Assembly: GCF_910596095.1 (NCBI RefSeq)
Contig: NC_056533.1
Coordinates: 29,734,662 to 29,798,661, forward strand
Direction of reading: 5' to 3'
Length of the DNA stretch: 64,000 nt
Source: Thunnus maccoyii
Lineage: Eukaryota > Chordata > Actinopteri > Scombriformes > Scombridae
Within the stretch, counting starts at the first letter, position 1. Every line of letters begins with the position of its first letter. The notes beneath the pieces were generated by a model. The model had not been told where the DNA came from and ran no database searches. It saw nothing but the letters and a program-made list of their open reading frames with translations. Below, one piece after another: positions 12,401 through 32,050 of the stretch. The position numbers and the translations under genes are program-made.

Positions 12401-13365
12401 ACCCTGACCGTGTTGGTTTGCCTGTGCTATACATGAAATAAAATGTGACCATGTTGTAAGAAGGCTTCAGGCTTCGGCTTCATCCTTATCAGGTGACTCC
12501 AGCCCAGAGTTGAGAGGCGGATTTATTAATGGCAGTAATGACCTATACATTCCTTTAGGGTAAATCATATGACAGTTACAATGTAATGGTACAAGAATTA
12601 GTGAACCCTGTCAGACCAATACGTAGGCCTATGGCTTATGTGTAGATGTTTTATGAAAATACAACAGTAAATCATTTTTAAGTGGTAATCTGTTATGATC
12701 AATGGCTCTAGCTTATCCGCCTTATTATTTATCACTTTATTAGCACTTTGTAATCTCACCAAATGTCAACACATTGTTGATGGTTTCTAAATCACAGCTG
12801 ATAAGATCAATAGCAGTTAAGTCCCACAACTCCTGTCTACAGCTAAAATGATTCACTTAAGACAGACGACTACTGCCTTTAAGTTACAACCTACAGCCCT
12901 TGATCCGCTCGTGATTGATGGGGCCGTAAGACCAAACTACATTTAAAGTTTTGGCAATTTAGCGTTTGCCTGCTTATCTGCAAACAGTAAACCACTGTAG
13001 AACAAAAATGAAAACTGCAAATTAAGCGTTGACTCTCCTACTTTAATTCGGTATCGATGTAATAAACCAACAAGTGACCCAATCAATATAAAGTCTTTAC
13101 TCTTGTTCGACATATTCCGAATTGTTTTCTGAGATTTGAGGTTATGTTCACGTCCCACATCTTCTTTAAAAGATACAATAAGACATTGATACAGCCTGCT
13201 ATAAATGAACACCACTGCTTAACGTTTATTTTAGGCTAACATTTACCCACCTGTCCCGTTTGTTTGGCTGAACCATTTGACTCGAGCAGGGATAAATCCA
13301 AAAAGAAGAGTTAAGAACAATAAACCGAACAGAGCGCCTATTTTCACCTGGAGCAGGTAATCCAT
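9120..13365 (-). CDS. slc39a1: slc39a1: zinc transporter ZIP1 (4 coding exons, 304 aa)
   Basis: ZIP1 brings Zn2+ into the cytosol across the plasma membrane. Exons 13251-13365, 11846-11976, 11107-11421 and 9120-9473 join in frame (38 codons plus 1 nt, 44, 105, 117 plus stop) with GT-AG introns. Helix 1 covers about residues 4-26, helix 2 about 43-70 and helix 3 about 88-107. A cytosolic loop holds His clusters (HSHGHG at 130-135, HHVH at 147-150). Helix 4 contains LHSVFEGLAIG with metal-binding H171 and E175. Helix 5 contains LVHKS with H198, and LEGLAAGTF follows near the C-terminus. The length matches vertebrate ZIP1. The SLSLHSVFEGLAIGLQ and HVDFQAHS motifs fit fish ZIP1 better than ZIP2 or ZIP3. 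The start MDYLLQVKIGAL is the conserved N-terminus. Confidence 0.95.
9683..10184. repeat. About 500-bp teleost TIR repeat in slc39a1 intron 3
   Basis: It starts near TTGTAACAAAGTACATTTACTC and ends AGTACTTCTCCCACCACTG. The interior has diagnostic phrases such as GAGGTACTTGCACTTTACTT and ATTTCCATTTTATGCTACTTT. Same family as 26565-27071 and the split copy at 4483-5757. The rest of the intron (10185-11106) holds nothing recognised. Confidence 0.7.
11107..11421 (-). CDS. slc39a1: slc39a1 coding exon 3
   Basis: 315 nt; acceptor GTGTCACACAG, donor GTAAGA. It encodes helix 3, the His-rich variable loop and helix 4 with the metal-site motif HSVFEG. Confidence 0.95.
11690..11776 (-). repeat. Fragment of the ATTAATCGATTA-type dispersed repeat in slc39a1 intron 2
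   Basis: It reads GATTAATTGAATATAAAAAT followed by AGTTGCCAATTAATTTTCTG and a CTGCAGCTCTA end. This is the terminal part of a repeat also seen at about 16730 and 44895. Confidence 0.5.
11846..11976 (-). CDS. slc39a1: slc39a1 coding exon 2
   Basis: 131 nt; the acceptor ends TTTTCAG and the donor is GTAAGT. It encodes helix 2 with the family stretch SCFAGGVFLAACLLDIIPDY. Confidence 0.93.
13251..13365 (-). CDS. slc39a1: slc39a1 coding exon 1
   Basis: ATG at 13363-13365 opens MDYLLQVKIGALFGLL, the first membrane helix. The exon ends in phase 1 at ACAG before the donor GTGGGT. Confidence 0.93.
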
Positions 13366-15493
13366 TTTGAGCTGTGAAGTGTCAGTTTAAAAGAAAACCA
13401 AACTGTACTATCATCAGATTAGCTTTGAAGCAAGCCGAAGCTCGCTCGACGATAAGTTTCAGTCATGAACTGCGACTAGCAGCAGCGACCATAATGTTGT
13501 TATTTAGGTTGTAGTCCCGAGGTACAGGCTACGGCGGCTGAGAAGGGTCCAACATAGCTTTTCGAAAATCGCAAAACATGAGGAAGGGCGCCCCCGTGCA
13601 GTCATACCTATCCACTACAATACTTAAAAAGTAGCCTGTGCTGCAGAAACTTGGTGGTCAGCATTTATTATTTCATTATTTCCTTTTTTCATACCCTTGA
13701 TAATAATCACTGCAATAGCTCCGTCCTCAGGAACAGTTTGTCTGGACTGCTGTGCCGCCAGATTTTACTATATAATATAATAAAACTAGTTTTATATACA
13801 GCATTTCGTACAGCAGGTGTCAACAAGCAGGTTCAACTATGGGCCACTTTTTTTTTTTTTTTAGGATTTTCATTTGGGGGGCATTAGCCAGTGAAGTGTA
13901 AACGCAGCCTGTGTGTTTTGTTTATTTCTTTTAAATCATTTAAGAATAAAATCGATGTTAAGGATTGCATCTGAACAAAATGGCATCAACACACCATTTC
14001 TGTTCGACTGCAGCCCATGTGTTTTTGTGAAGAACAACTCTGTTAGTGTCACACAGGCTAAAGTTGGGTAAGTAAAGTGTTATAATTCACACATTAAACT
14101 TCCTCGTGTGAGAGCAGCATTAGTAGTATTAATAGTATTGTAAGGTTATATTGCAATAATTGAGATTTGCAGCAGCCTTGTGTTGATTGTGTAATCTACA
14201 GTAGATTTCTGAAAAAAAATGTAAAATTTTTAATGTAAACTATGAAAGTCAAAACTTTCATCAGGGGGCCAATTTTTTTTTTTTTTTTTTTTTCCTGTAG
14301 GGGCGGATATGGCTGTAACATGTAGGCCTATGAGTTACATGTGTTTACTTTAACATACTTAACTTTGACTCCACAAACCCTTCCTTGAGACATTACAAAC
14401 TGACACACAATATATTGCATTAACATGTAATGCATATTTAATTATTTTCCTTTGATGGAAAAATTATTTTTGCAAGCGCAAATTATAGTCAAGTGGCAAA
14501 TAAACCCAAGTTAGTAAAGATGTGCCTTCATTTTTGGTTCTACTGTCTGATGAGGAGGACTTTATAAATGTTTTAATAGTTGTAACAAATAGTTATTATT
14601 AAATTATCTAATGCTTTATTGATCATTTATTAACAAGCCATTAACAAGAACAACTTTCGGTTGCCATGGTGAGAAAAATCCCTTCGAGTGAACTGTTGAA
14701 CATTCTGTTCTATAGCAACCGCGACAGTTGTAGTTTAACAGACTTTTGTCAAATCTGTGACAAAACAAATATCGACAAGCATCTTTTATCTACTCCCCAA
14801 ACGTCCTTGTTGGAGCATTTTTTTGTTGGTAATCTTTTTACTATATATTAGCTGTTTTGTGAATGTTGATACGTAATTCGTAGTTTAGATGAGTTTAAAG
14901 CCAACTAAGGTAGCCATTAGCTAACTGTCTAGATAATCTGTTGCTAATTCTAAGTAGAGTTGTAAGTAACGCTAGCTAGCTATGCTAAGTGTATTTTACT
15001 ATTTTTACTTTGAACTCTTGACTCTAGCAGTGGTGGAAAGTAACTAAGTACATTAATAAAACCAAAAGTATCTACATGACTAACGTTAGATATATTACAG
15101 ATATGATGTGTTGTGTTTTTTATTTTTGTTTTTGTTTTTTTGTCATTTGGGTGAACTCACCATTTAAATAATAACAGAAGATTTTGAAACCCACCTGCAC
15201 ATATTAATTAATATTATAATTACATTATCATAGGTAATCACAGGTACATTTTATTATCTTTTCTGCTGCCACTTGACTTTTTAAATATGACCAGCAGATG
15301 GCACCTTGTCACCAAATTTCGAGTGTCAGTAACACGACTTGATGACGGCATTTTCATGCGCCGGATGTATTGACCCCGAGAAGCCTCAAATGCTGATGTG
15401 TTACAAGAAATTCAGCAGCAGTGACTACTGTCAATTTCTTTTTTTGATGCAGTAAAATAATAACGGAGACCAGCGGCAGTGGGTCAGAGGTCC
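13366..15493. other. Intergenic region between divergent slc39a1 and tmem208
   Basis: The left 200 bases (13366-13600) are the inferred slc39a1 5' UTR and promoter: GC-richer, with GGGCGCCCCC at 13584-13593. The middle has poly-T tracts (13848-13862, 14273-14293). A 61-codon ORF at 14666-14851 begins in TTGCCATGG. A 5' fragment of the 500-bp TIR repeat family starts at 15028 (CAGTGGTGGAAAGTAACTAA). No confirmed gene. Confidence 0.5.
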
Positions 15494-15545
15494 ATGTCAA
15501 AGAAGACGCAGAGGAAGCGAGCAGCAACACCGGGTCTGAGAGCGA

Positions 15546-22533
<6,988 letters not shown>

Positions 22534-23098
22534 TGCTGCAGAGCAGACGGAGCAGTATTTTTGTACACAGAATCTAATATACAGATGGCATGGAACTCCT
22601 AAGTTATTCAGGAAGAAATTTTGTTATTAAGTTAAACTCAACCCAAATCTGATAATGTGGAATCTTGTTTTCCATGTTTGTTTTCTTTCTGTTTTCTCCT
22701 GTAATCCAATTTTCTCCCCAAATTATGAAATGAAATGTTCCCTATTTAGATAATGTCACGGTCCAAATATCATTTGTCCTCATGCAGAGATATTAGAGTT
22801 TTGCTATTGCACAATGCCGTCACACTTCCCCCTGCGGATTTCCATCAAGTCCCCAAACACATCAGCCCCCCCCCAAATACACTGATGAAAATGAGTCAAG
22901 ACTGAATTAATTCTGCCAGGGCCTCTTTTATCATGGCATGTTTTTATTTTTTATTTTGTGTTATTTTTGAAAAATGTAACATAATTCATCAGTGAGCCTT
23001 CATTACAGAGCTGAGATATTTTGTTTGTGAGCTATAAAGTCTTATAAAATCAACTGGATAGAAATCAAGTTTTAATAGGAAGATGGAGACATTTTTGC

Positions 23099-23104
23099 AA
23101 TAAA
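23099..23104 (+). terminator. tmem208: Candidate tmem208 polyadenylation signal
   Basis: AATAAA about 570 bases past the stop codon, within an A-rich run. Not confirmed by a downstream GU-rich element. Confidence 0.35.
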
Positions 23105-24312
23105 AAAAACTTTCTCCAGCGTGTGGAGTCGATCGTATGTTTCAAGAAAAGTGTTTTTTTTTTTTTTAATTGTCAGAAAGGCTTGATATGGTTGTTTGGA
23201 AAAGTCAAAGCTCACTGCTCTCCGTTGTCTGAAAAGCAATTTTTTACACTTTTCACCAGGCGACTAAATCTTGCTTATAGTGCCTTAACGTCCCCTCTTC
23301 AGTCACTGATTTGTTTTTCTTAATGTTACTTCACCTTGATGTTTGAGCTTCACTGTGTAGAACGATGTTCTTTGAGTTTGACACTTGCATATTCGTAGGT
23401 TAATTGAATTTTTTTTTGTGGAAAAACCATGTTAGACACAAACTTATTGAGAGCAAGCAGAGTATTCTGATATATCTTAAAACATGTCAGGAAGGGACCT
23501 CGAATAAAATCATTTCAGCATAAGAAATGATTGTTTTTCAACTGGTTGCGTCCAACGTCAAGGCCAATGATGTAATTCTTAGAGTTAATGGGGGATTTTA
23601 ACCTCTTAAGTCTGTGCTGTACTGTATCGGCTGTGACGATTCACCTCGCTGAGTCCAAAGTTGAGTCGGACCCTGTAGAAAGATTTTCAGTTCATTTAAG
23701 TTGCTCTGCATTCAGTCTTAATTGTGTGATTGTGCTAGAAAAAAAACATTAAAATGTCAAACTGCAGCTCATTCAGCAGATGTATGGTATTACTTTTTTT
23801 TTGTTTTCTAGCATATTCCAGTGATTTTATATGAATTTTTAAACATCAGATTCTATAATGGCAATCTATGGAAGGAATGATCCAACTGAGGTCAAACCTT
23901 TGTAACGTTGACACTCAACTGCTCGAACGTCCCTTATCCTACAGACCCCATTCAAACTTTAAAACATCCATAAAACTTTGAATTTTCTAAGTTGTATTCT
24001 GTGTTGTGATACCTTTTGTACTTTTTGGAGCAATTTAAGTCTAAAGTGAGGGCTTTTACAACTGTTTTCAGCGCTTGCCAGTGTGTCAGGCAGAGGGGAG
24101 AGCAAAGATTTTTTTTTTTAACTAGAAAAAAAACAACCTCTAAATATGTCTTACTCCCACAGTTTTAACTCTCCAAGCACATATCATACTTTACAATGTT
24201 TCCACAAGCCTTCTCTCCCTAAAAATGTAAGTACATTTCCCCTAGGAGTTATAGTTTTATAGTTTTTGAGATCATGTCAGCCATAATGTCCTCTTCTACA
24301 GGGGCTCATCAC

Positions 24313-24315
<3 letters not shown>

Positions 24316-24398
<83 letters not shown>

Positions 24399-24399
24399 A
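24316..24399. repeat. Compound (CT)n(CA)n microsatellite
   Basis: About 29 CT units run directly into about 13 CA units without interruption. Confidence 0.97.
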
Positions 24400-24860
24400 T
24401 TGTTATTGATTAAAGTTACAGTTACAGCAGGAAACAAGCAACAGTCCTCGTTGTAGATCTAATAATCTTTAGATATTCGCTGTGTCTCCTCTTCTCTGTC
24501 TCCTGCAAACTTTACATGAAGCACAATAGACCCACACAGGTGCGTCCACTTCACTGATTACACCTCTCCGCTTTATGAGTACAGACAAATACTTCATACA
24601 AACATGAGCTTTACTCTACATTATGTTGTGTATTGTCAGTGTTAACTGCTTCATAGAGACTGAATACCTCTTCTACACATCATATTAATACTCAGATTAT
24701 CTGTGGGGTTGACATTTTGAAAAATTTCATCTTCTCTTGTGATTTGACACTATATAAATAAAACTGACTTTACTTTTAAATTGCTAATCTTTGAAAATGA
24801 GTCCCAGTGAAGTAAGAGGAGCAAACCAGGGGGCTTTAGAAAAGGCTAGATTTTCTAAAT

Positions 24861-24861
<1 letters not shown>

Positions 24862-24918
<57 letters not shown>
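24862..24918. repeat. (AC)n microsatellite
   Basis: About 57 bases of uninterrupted AC. Confidence 0.97.
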
Positions 24919-24919
<1 letters not shown>

Positions 24920-26564
24920 CTTGTCTCATGTTAGTTTTCCAGTTAACTTCGGCTCATACTTCACATCACATCTGGAAATTGAATTAAAATGTATTGAAAT
25001 AGATTCTCTGTGGATCCATTGGTTTCAATGTTTTAGACAGTTGACTTTATTACTAATATATAAAAAGACTATATTATTTTGTCAGGGAAGTTGGTGAAGA
25101 AGGGGCTGGTAACTTAACTGAGGCCACAGACAGGTGGTGCACCTGAGGGTTTGGAGGTTGAAGGAGGCTGCCACTGCCACGCAGGCTCTGAGCATAAATC
25201 CAATAAGTCTAATATAGGCCGGGGTAGATACTGAGGATCTGAAACTGGCTCTCTGCCTTAAGGAGGTGGATCTGGAAACCAAAACCCATGAGGTTGATCT
25301 CACACACCTCCAGATAAGAGCCCTTCAGCTTGAAAAGTCCACAGAACAGAACAAACTGCCTCTACTCATATTAGTATGCATCCTCCCGCTGCTTCTTCTG
25401 ATCAATTTGCTGTTAACAGGCACATTGCCTCAGTTCCTCCAGTAGTCCTTTTTAACATCTGGATTTTATAGGCTGTGTCGCTGAATGTTATGGAATCTTT
25501 AATTTTCCTCAGTATTATGAGCCAAGATCAATGTCAACATTCAAGCAGCAGCTTGTTTAGCTGGCACTGACTACGCTTTCGTCAGTAAAATGTGAAAAAG
25601 TTGCCCGTGGCAGATTTCAACAGCTGTCGCTGAGTCGCCATGTGAGATGCTGAGAAGGGTCTGTCTGCAGTCTTGCAGACCTACATGACATACCCACTTT
25701 ACTACACGACACATCCCCCTGACCCCTAATCCTAACCCCAACCATCTCACTGTTCATGCCTAAACCTAACCAAGTGGGTGTGTCGTATAGATAGTGCGAG
25801 TCCGCAGATAGACCTACATGGAGATGCTTGACAAATGCCAACTATAACCACTACATTACTCAACATTTAATCACAAGTATTCTGTGTTGTGATACCTTTT
25901 GTACTTTTGGAGAAATTTATGTCTAAAGTGAGTTACAGCAGTTTTCAGGTCTTCAGTGTGTCATTTGATCAGGCACAGTGTAGAGCGGAGACTTTTTTAG
26001 ACCAGTAAAAAAATTCTAAACACGTCTCACTTCAACTGTCCAAGCACATATCATACCTTAAAATGTTGCCACAGGCCTCCTCTGTCTCGAAATGTAAATA
26101 TATTTCCCATAGGACTTATAGTTTTTGAGATCTAAACCTTAATTGATAGGGAGAGAGTCTCCTCTCTCTCTCACTTCTTAAACTTACAGATTTTCTCTTC
26201 CTTTTTACACTTTGTACACATGTTGTACTTCCTGATTCTCAGCAAGTCCTTCTGCAACTCAAAATGTTCAAATCTCTGAGCTAGAACATACAAACACTGT
26301 CAAATCATGTATGCTTAACATTACTGCTGATTATAATGCAGTGTAGGTATATGAGAGGGTTTTCTCGAGCCATAAATAATCACATGATGTTCACAAAAAA
26401 AAAATTCTCAACACAAGGACCATCTTAGTTGGCCTCCCAAAACAACAAATAAGGTGAACTTTGTGTTGAGATTTTTTTTTGTCCAGCTGCTGTTTGATCG
26501 TGAATCATATGTTCCTTTAATTTATCTGAAAACATAAAAGTCATCAAACTTGAAGGTTCATGGT

Positions 26565-27071
26565 CAGTTGTGGAAAGTGACTAAGTACATTTGCTTAAGT
26601 ACAATTTTGAGGTACTTTACTTGAGTATTTCCATTTTGCACTACTTTAAACTTCTACTCCACAACATATCAGAGGGATATATTTTGTTCTTTTTACTACA
26701 CTACATTTATTTCACAGCTATAGTTAACTAGCTACTTGTCAGATCAATATTTTGCATGTAAAGCTTAGACTACCCAACAGAATAAGCTGTTAAAAATGAG
26801 CTCCACCTTGACAACATTAAAATACTGCTTACATGTAAATCAGTATCAATATTTCCAATAATCTGATAAATATAACACTCTAAAAGGAGGCATTTTGCAT
26901 TATGAGTGCTTCAACTTTTGATATTTTAACTCCATTTCACTGCTGAAACATATGTACTTTTACTTTAGTCAGATTTTGAATGCAGGGTTTTTACTTATAA
27001 TGGAGTATTTTTCCCTAGTGGTATTACTACTTTGATTTAAGTAAAAGATCTGAGCACTTCGTTCACCACTG
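26565..27071. repeat. About 500-bp teleost TIR repeat, full-length copy
   Basis: It starts CAGTTGTGGAAAGTGACTAA and ends GCACTTCGTTCACCACTG. The ends are inverted and imperfect. Same family as 9683-10184. Confidence 0.7.
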
Positions 27072-29400
27072 GATGTGCCTTGATTTTGAGTCAACATAAA
27101 AAAACAGCTTTTTTAATGTTTTTCAATTTCCCTAAAGACATGAGCGCTGCAGCCACATAGATGATGTGGCAGCTTCAGTCTTTAGCGAGACAGCTCGCAG
27201 ATCCTTTTTATTGTTCTGTTATAAATATGAGTTTGAATCAAGTGTGCAGCCATCATCACATTAATGTTACACAGAACTGCAGCACTTCAAACATCATTAT
27301 CTCCGCTTCTGTCTTTTTTTTTCAGTGGCTCTCGAAACTGTTGACATATTTGATATGAGAGATTTAATATCAGAGGTGACAAATCAATGCGTAGACGACA
27401 GTTTAATCCTCAGATATTGAAGAGATGGTGCACAGCTATATTCAACACATCTGACTTCATCCTTTGAGATGAGCCTTGTCCTCGTGTTTATTACGAAGTC
27501 TACTAAGTGATTCCATACCATCAGTCCAAGTGTTGACAAAGTGTATTCACTGATTATGTTCAGACTCCAAAGAGAGTGAGTGGGCTGATCGTGCTTTCAA
27601 TATAATTACAGATTTCTCATTTCGTTGCATCCCTGCTTTCCCAACTCAACAAGCTACAACCTGCAGTCTTCAGGTTTGAAGAGGAATCACTGTGATGGTG
27701 TGAATCCTGTTAAAAGGAAAATACAAAACAGTACAGCAACTATACAGTTTGCTTTAATCCAATACATACAGGAATTCAAACAGCTAATTTTACCTAGCCT
27801 TATACTTTTCCTAAAACACCAATAACCCCACAAGCTCTTTCAAAATGACTGCTTTTACTTTGGCTGTGTCCTGCCCTCCTTCATTCCAGCCCTGTGGTCC
27901 TATACTGTCTCTATTATAGGGTTATAAACAAAGTAACCAAAATTAGAGCAGCACGGCATCCAGTTGTCAGGGCCAATCCCAGATGTGGGCTTTGAGAGGG
28001 ACCATGTTGCAGTGTAATTTAGCACTGGGGCCACTCACTCGCACGTAACCCCACCCCCTCAAAACTCACACACACACATACACTTTGTGTTTTCTGTAGG
28101 AAGGTATTTTTAAAATTGAGATTTTACATGTCCAAGAAGATTCTCATTGGTGAGACTTTGGTGAAAAGCTTTAAAAAAAATTTTATTACCTGAGATTTAA
28201 AACCTTGTGACTTTTCCATAAGCAATCTTCCTTCTTTTCCGCTCTCATTTTTCCTAATGACACAGAATTGTCTCTAAGGCTCAAAACAAAATAGTGAGAT
28301 TTATCTGAAACTAACTTGCAGCATACGAGCGTCCTTGTCTCGGCTGCTGATTTAAGATGGAGAGAAAAGGAAAAAGAGTGGGAGAGAGAGGTTCTTGTTT
28401 ACCATGGCAATAAAAGAGGGTTCATCCTGACAAGATGAAATAAGGGAGGTGAAACTGCATTCCAGTTTCAAGGCTTACAGCGGTTGTGAGCTGCTTTGCG
28501 TGCTATTACCTAAAAAAACCCCAAAAAACGTCATCAGTCTGAACTACAAAAACTGTGAGAATACAATAAAAGTTAACAAAAATCCTACAATCTGAGATAT
28601 AAAAAAAGCAGGAAAGGAGTCAGAGTGATAAGCAGACAGAAGTGGAGCCTTTTGTCTCGTCGGCTCCAACAGAACGCGGCCTTCACATTTGAGATCCCTT
28701 TAGACTCACGCAGCCAGACAAAACAGGAAATTGGGGGGCACTTGGGCAACAGTCGAGCCTTTGACCCTTGAACTGCAGCGCTCCCTGTCTTTGAAGTGAA
28801 GAGAGAGAATCACAAGCAATTACATGCGACGCAGAGTGTGTTCCCTTGAACGTTCAAGCCTCCACTGTGTAAACAGAATTAGAGCTGAGGGTGTTGGCTT
28901 TTTCAAGTTCATCATCTCTGCTCGGCTTAGACCTTGTTTTGACTCTGGAAGCAAACTGACACGAACAGTTTGGGTTGCAGTGAAGGAGTGGCCGGTATCA
29001 GTATATGACGCTCTCTGCAGTTATATGTTTTTAAAAAGAGCTAATATAAAAGCAAGACCGAGCCAGTTACAGTGTCTTTCTCTTTATTATTCATGTTTTC
29101 TCTTGCATCATTATTTCCAGCATCATCTTTTAGCTTTAGATGACACCAGCCAGGCAGCTCCCACCACAGCCTTATAAGGAAGCTGCGAAGAATTCCTGCT
29201 GCATTTGACTCATGTGTGTCTGTGTGTGTCTGTGTGTGTCTGTGCATGTCTGTGTGTGTAAAGCATCTTGAGCATCAGACTCGGTGGCTGATACTCCACC
29301 TTCCTTGGAGTTTGTCACCTCTGGTCCGTCTCCTGCCAGCCTGTCATCTGCTCCCATTTGTCAGCTGCAAACTGAAGGCAGATATGAGAAATCAAATAAA
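27072..29400. other. Intergenic stretch downstream of tmem208
   Basis: No gene recognised. ORFs of 65, 66 and 117 codons (28824-29177) have no family resemblance. 28640-28830 is GC-richer than its surroundings and may be regulatory. A (GTGTGTCT)n tract lies at 29215-29260. Confidence 0.4.
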
Positions 29401-29407
29401 AATCATA

Positions 29408-29805
29408 GATGTACACACTGAGTTTTACCCAGTTTGGACCAGTATAGCACCACTTTGGTTAACTTTACCCAGTAGCAATCTATTATTTTGACCCAGCCTT
29501 ACACACAACAAGCTTTAGCCAAAAACTGTCACAAATGTATTGTTTGTTGTATGAAACGATGTGCATGTGATGGTCAAAAGATACTCAAGTTATTAACAAT
29601 AACATGTAAGTTTGAAAAGAATTGAGTCGATTATAACAAGCTTTAGTTTGAGTGAATAACCTAACAGTAAAATAAAAAATAACACTAAAACTGGGTCAAA
29701 ACAACTGCTTGTCTTGAATGGTTTTCTGGGAACTCAGTATTGTGTTGGTGCTATATTGACCCAAACTGGGTAAAATTTGAAACCAGTGATTTTTAGTGTG
29801 TAATT
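29408..29805. repeat. MITE-like inverted repeat with TTTTACCCAGTTTGG ends
   Basis: The left arm (29408-29495) contains TTTTACCCAGTTTGGACCAG and TATAGCACCA. The right arm (29690-29805), reverse-complemented, contains TTTTACCCAGTTTGGGTCAA and TATAGCACCA. The interior is AT-rich and non-coding. Confidence 0.65.
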
Positions 29806-30339
29806 TCTTATCTGTTAATTTGCCACAGGAATTAGTATTGGAGTTGGAGTAAAGTTACGGTATTGAATATTCTTGGACATTTATCCTCCTAAGTTTATAT
29901 TGAACACATGCTACGTTTGAAATTTTGGACTATAACATATGTAATGATGAAATAGGTGTCTGCACATTAACACCTCTTTGAGAATTAGTGATCCTGTTCA
30001 CAGCCTGTAATCATAAATTAAAAATCAGGAAATACACTTTTATGAGCTGTACCACCAAATTGTTGCTATCGCTGTATTTATCAGCATCAAAGGAACATTC
30101 GATTTTGATAGTCTGCAATTAATATTTATGTGTCAAGTCTACAAAGTGTCACTTTCCTGTTTGTTGCATCCCCAAACATTAAACTGATTCATATACTTAT
30201 TTTCACAATGTAGGCATGAATGGACTGGATGTTTTTCTTAGTTAGTTAGTAGAGTCATGGCGCCAGGATCCATGAAAAAAATCATAATTGCAAAAACTGA
30301 GCATTTAACAGACCTGGCTTTTAATTGCAAACTCTAAAA

Positions 30340-31600
30340 TTTTAATAATAACAATAATATTAATGTAGTATTTATATATCTCTTTTCAAGTGAGAGGCAC
30401 AAAATTCTTTTCAGAGGAAGGGAAATAAAATGCAAAAAGAACACACTGGGTACATTTACATAAGGATAAATCAATAAATAAGAGCTCTGACTGAAGGATA
30501 TAACAGGAAAATTATAACAAAAACATAAAACAAGGTCAATAATTACTTAAGAATAATAACAAAATTGCATCATTGAGTGACAACATGTCAGAGTACTATC
30601 AGTATTATCATGTGAACAACAAATATTTGGCATTCAGGGAAGCAATTCTATAAAAATGGGATTTGAGTTGAGTTTTATGGGTCAATTACAGACCAGATAT
30701 TCAATGAAAGATGGTTTTAGAGCTCAGGCGTCAGTACAGAAATTACTTAATAACCTATTGGACTCTGGAAACAGAGAAAATCAAGAGCATCATGTCTCAA
30801 ACATCCTGAGGACCTCAAGGTTTGTTTTATTCATCAATCTTAGTTCAGACTTGTTAGGTCGTCTATATTAAGTTACTCACTGTCCTCTGTCAAATCCTAA
30901 CTGGAAAGGTTATGACCTTCAAGGCATAAAAGTTGTGTTTTGTACATTTAAATTGCTGGCTAAAGTCTCCCAATGCAGCTGCCATCTCAGGATGAAATAC
31001 CTAACTGTCCGAGCCTGTGAAAATTAACCTCACGTTATTCTTGATTTAGAAAAACATAATCTACATTAGTTGCTTAATTTGTGTATTTGTGCAACAGAGG
31101 TCATTCAAGGACAAACTCACAAATCACCAGGCAGGCAGAAATACCAAGTTGATGATGAAGGTCCTGTTCAGTCATAGTTAATGATGAATGTCCTGCTCAG
31201 TCATAAATAATTCACATCCAGGAATGTTTCACATACTTACACACTCAGTGTTTGTAATAACTTGTACACACAGTCTCCAAATTTAGTCTTGTGACCGTAC
31301 ATATTTCAATAATGTATATTCAGGCAAATATCTCCACTGAGCCACACACGCATGAGCTGGCTACATGTCCTGCTTTTCTGTACTTTTCACGTTTTATCTA
31401 CAGCAACAATTCTTTTTTTCTGCATCTCTCAAACATGGTACCTCAACCTGAAGCACCTTTGAATTAAGCTGAGCATGAACAAAAACCCAGCAGTTGTCAA
31501 TGTTACAGAGCAGAAATCCTCAAACCTCTGAGTGTCTGTTCTGTTGGTCAACATGAAGCTAATTTGTAGATCGGTAAGCTAATCGGTAAAGATGGCGTGT
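30340..31600. other. AT-rich intergenic stretch, partly repeat-derived
   Basis: The segment from 30340 (TTAATAATAACAATAATATT... TATATATCTCTTTTCAAGTG) resembles a diverged copy of the repeat inserted at 4525-5100. A 29-base unit is duplicated at 31149-31206 (GATGATGAAGGTCCTGTTCA then AATGATGAATGTCCTGCTCA). No gene seen. Confidence 0.4.
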
Positions 31601-31689
31601 GATTTTACAGCATAGTCAACAAAAGACTGGTGCTTTACAGGTTTTAAACTTTGGTTACAAGTGTTTAAGACGTAATGAAATAAACAAAA

Positions 31690-32050
31690 TGAAGGGTCTA
31701 CAGCTATGCTAGCAGCTCTGTGAGGCTGTACTTACAGGGACAGTGTAGCTTTAAGCTAAATGCTAAATTTAGCATGCTAACATGCCTGTAAGTATAATGT
31801 TTACCATGTTCACCATCTAAGTTTAGCATGTTAGAATGCAGATTTGCTAATTAGCACTAAACACAAACTATAACTGAGGCTGATGAAAATGTTAGTAAGT
31901 AGTTAATAAAAAATCGGAGGATCATCAGAATTAGTACAATTCATCCTGTGGGGCACAATTTCATGGCAGTTGTTGAAATATTTCAATTTGGACCAAAGTG
32001 GTTGACCTGACTGACCAACACTGTCATTTGTAAATCCATACTGCTAATGT
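31690..32050 (+). repeat. Dispersed repeat, CATGCTAAC / TCATCCTGTGGGG family
   Basis: It carries TTTAGCATGCTAACATGCCT, ACAATTCATCCTGTGGGGCA and TTTGGACCAAAGTGGTTGAC. Plus-strand relative of 50938-51325 and inverted relative of 3160-3755. Confidence 0.6.

Larger units (their letters stand above)
24000..26135. repeat. Pair of diverged direct repeats (24000-24275 and 25880-26135)
   Basis: Both copies begin TTCTGTGTTGTGATACCTTT followed by TGTACTTTTTGGAG, and both contain CAAGCACATATCATAC and a TTATAG...TTTTTGAGATC end. They lie about 1.9 kb apart in the same orientation, with the (CT)(CA) and (AC) microsatellites between them. Confidence 0.65.

Noticed and set aside
13560..13600. Metal-response element in the slc39a1 promoter
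   Set aside because: GGGCGCCCCCGTGCAG looked promising, but on the minus strand TGCACGG fails the TGCRCNC core at the last base.
28824..29177. 117-codon plus-strand ORF
   Set aside because: No family resemblance, and other frames are similarly open. Kept only as part of a possibly regulatory stretch.
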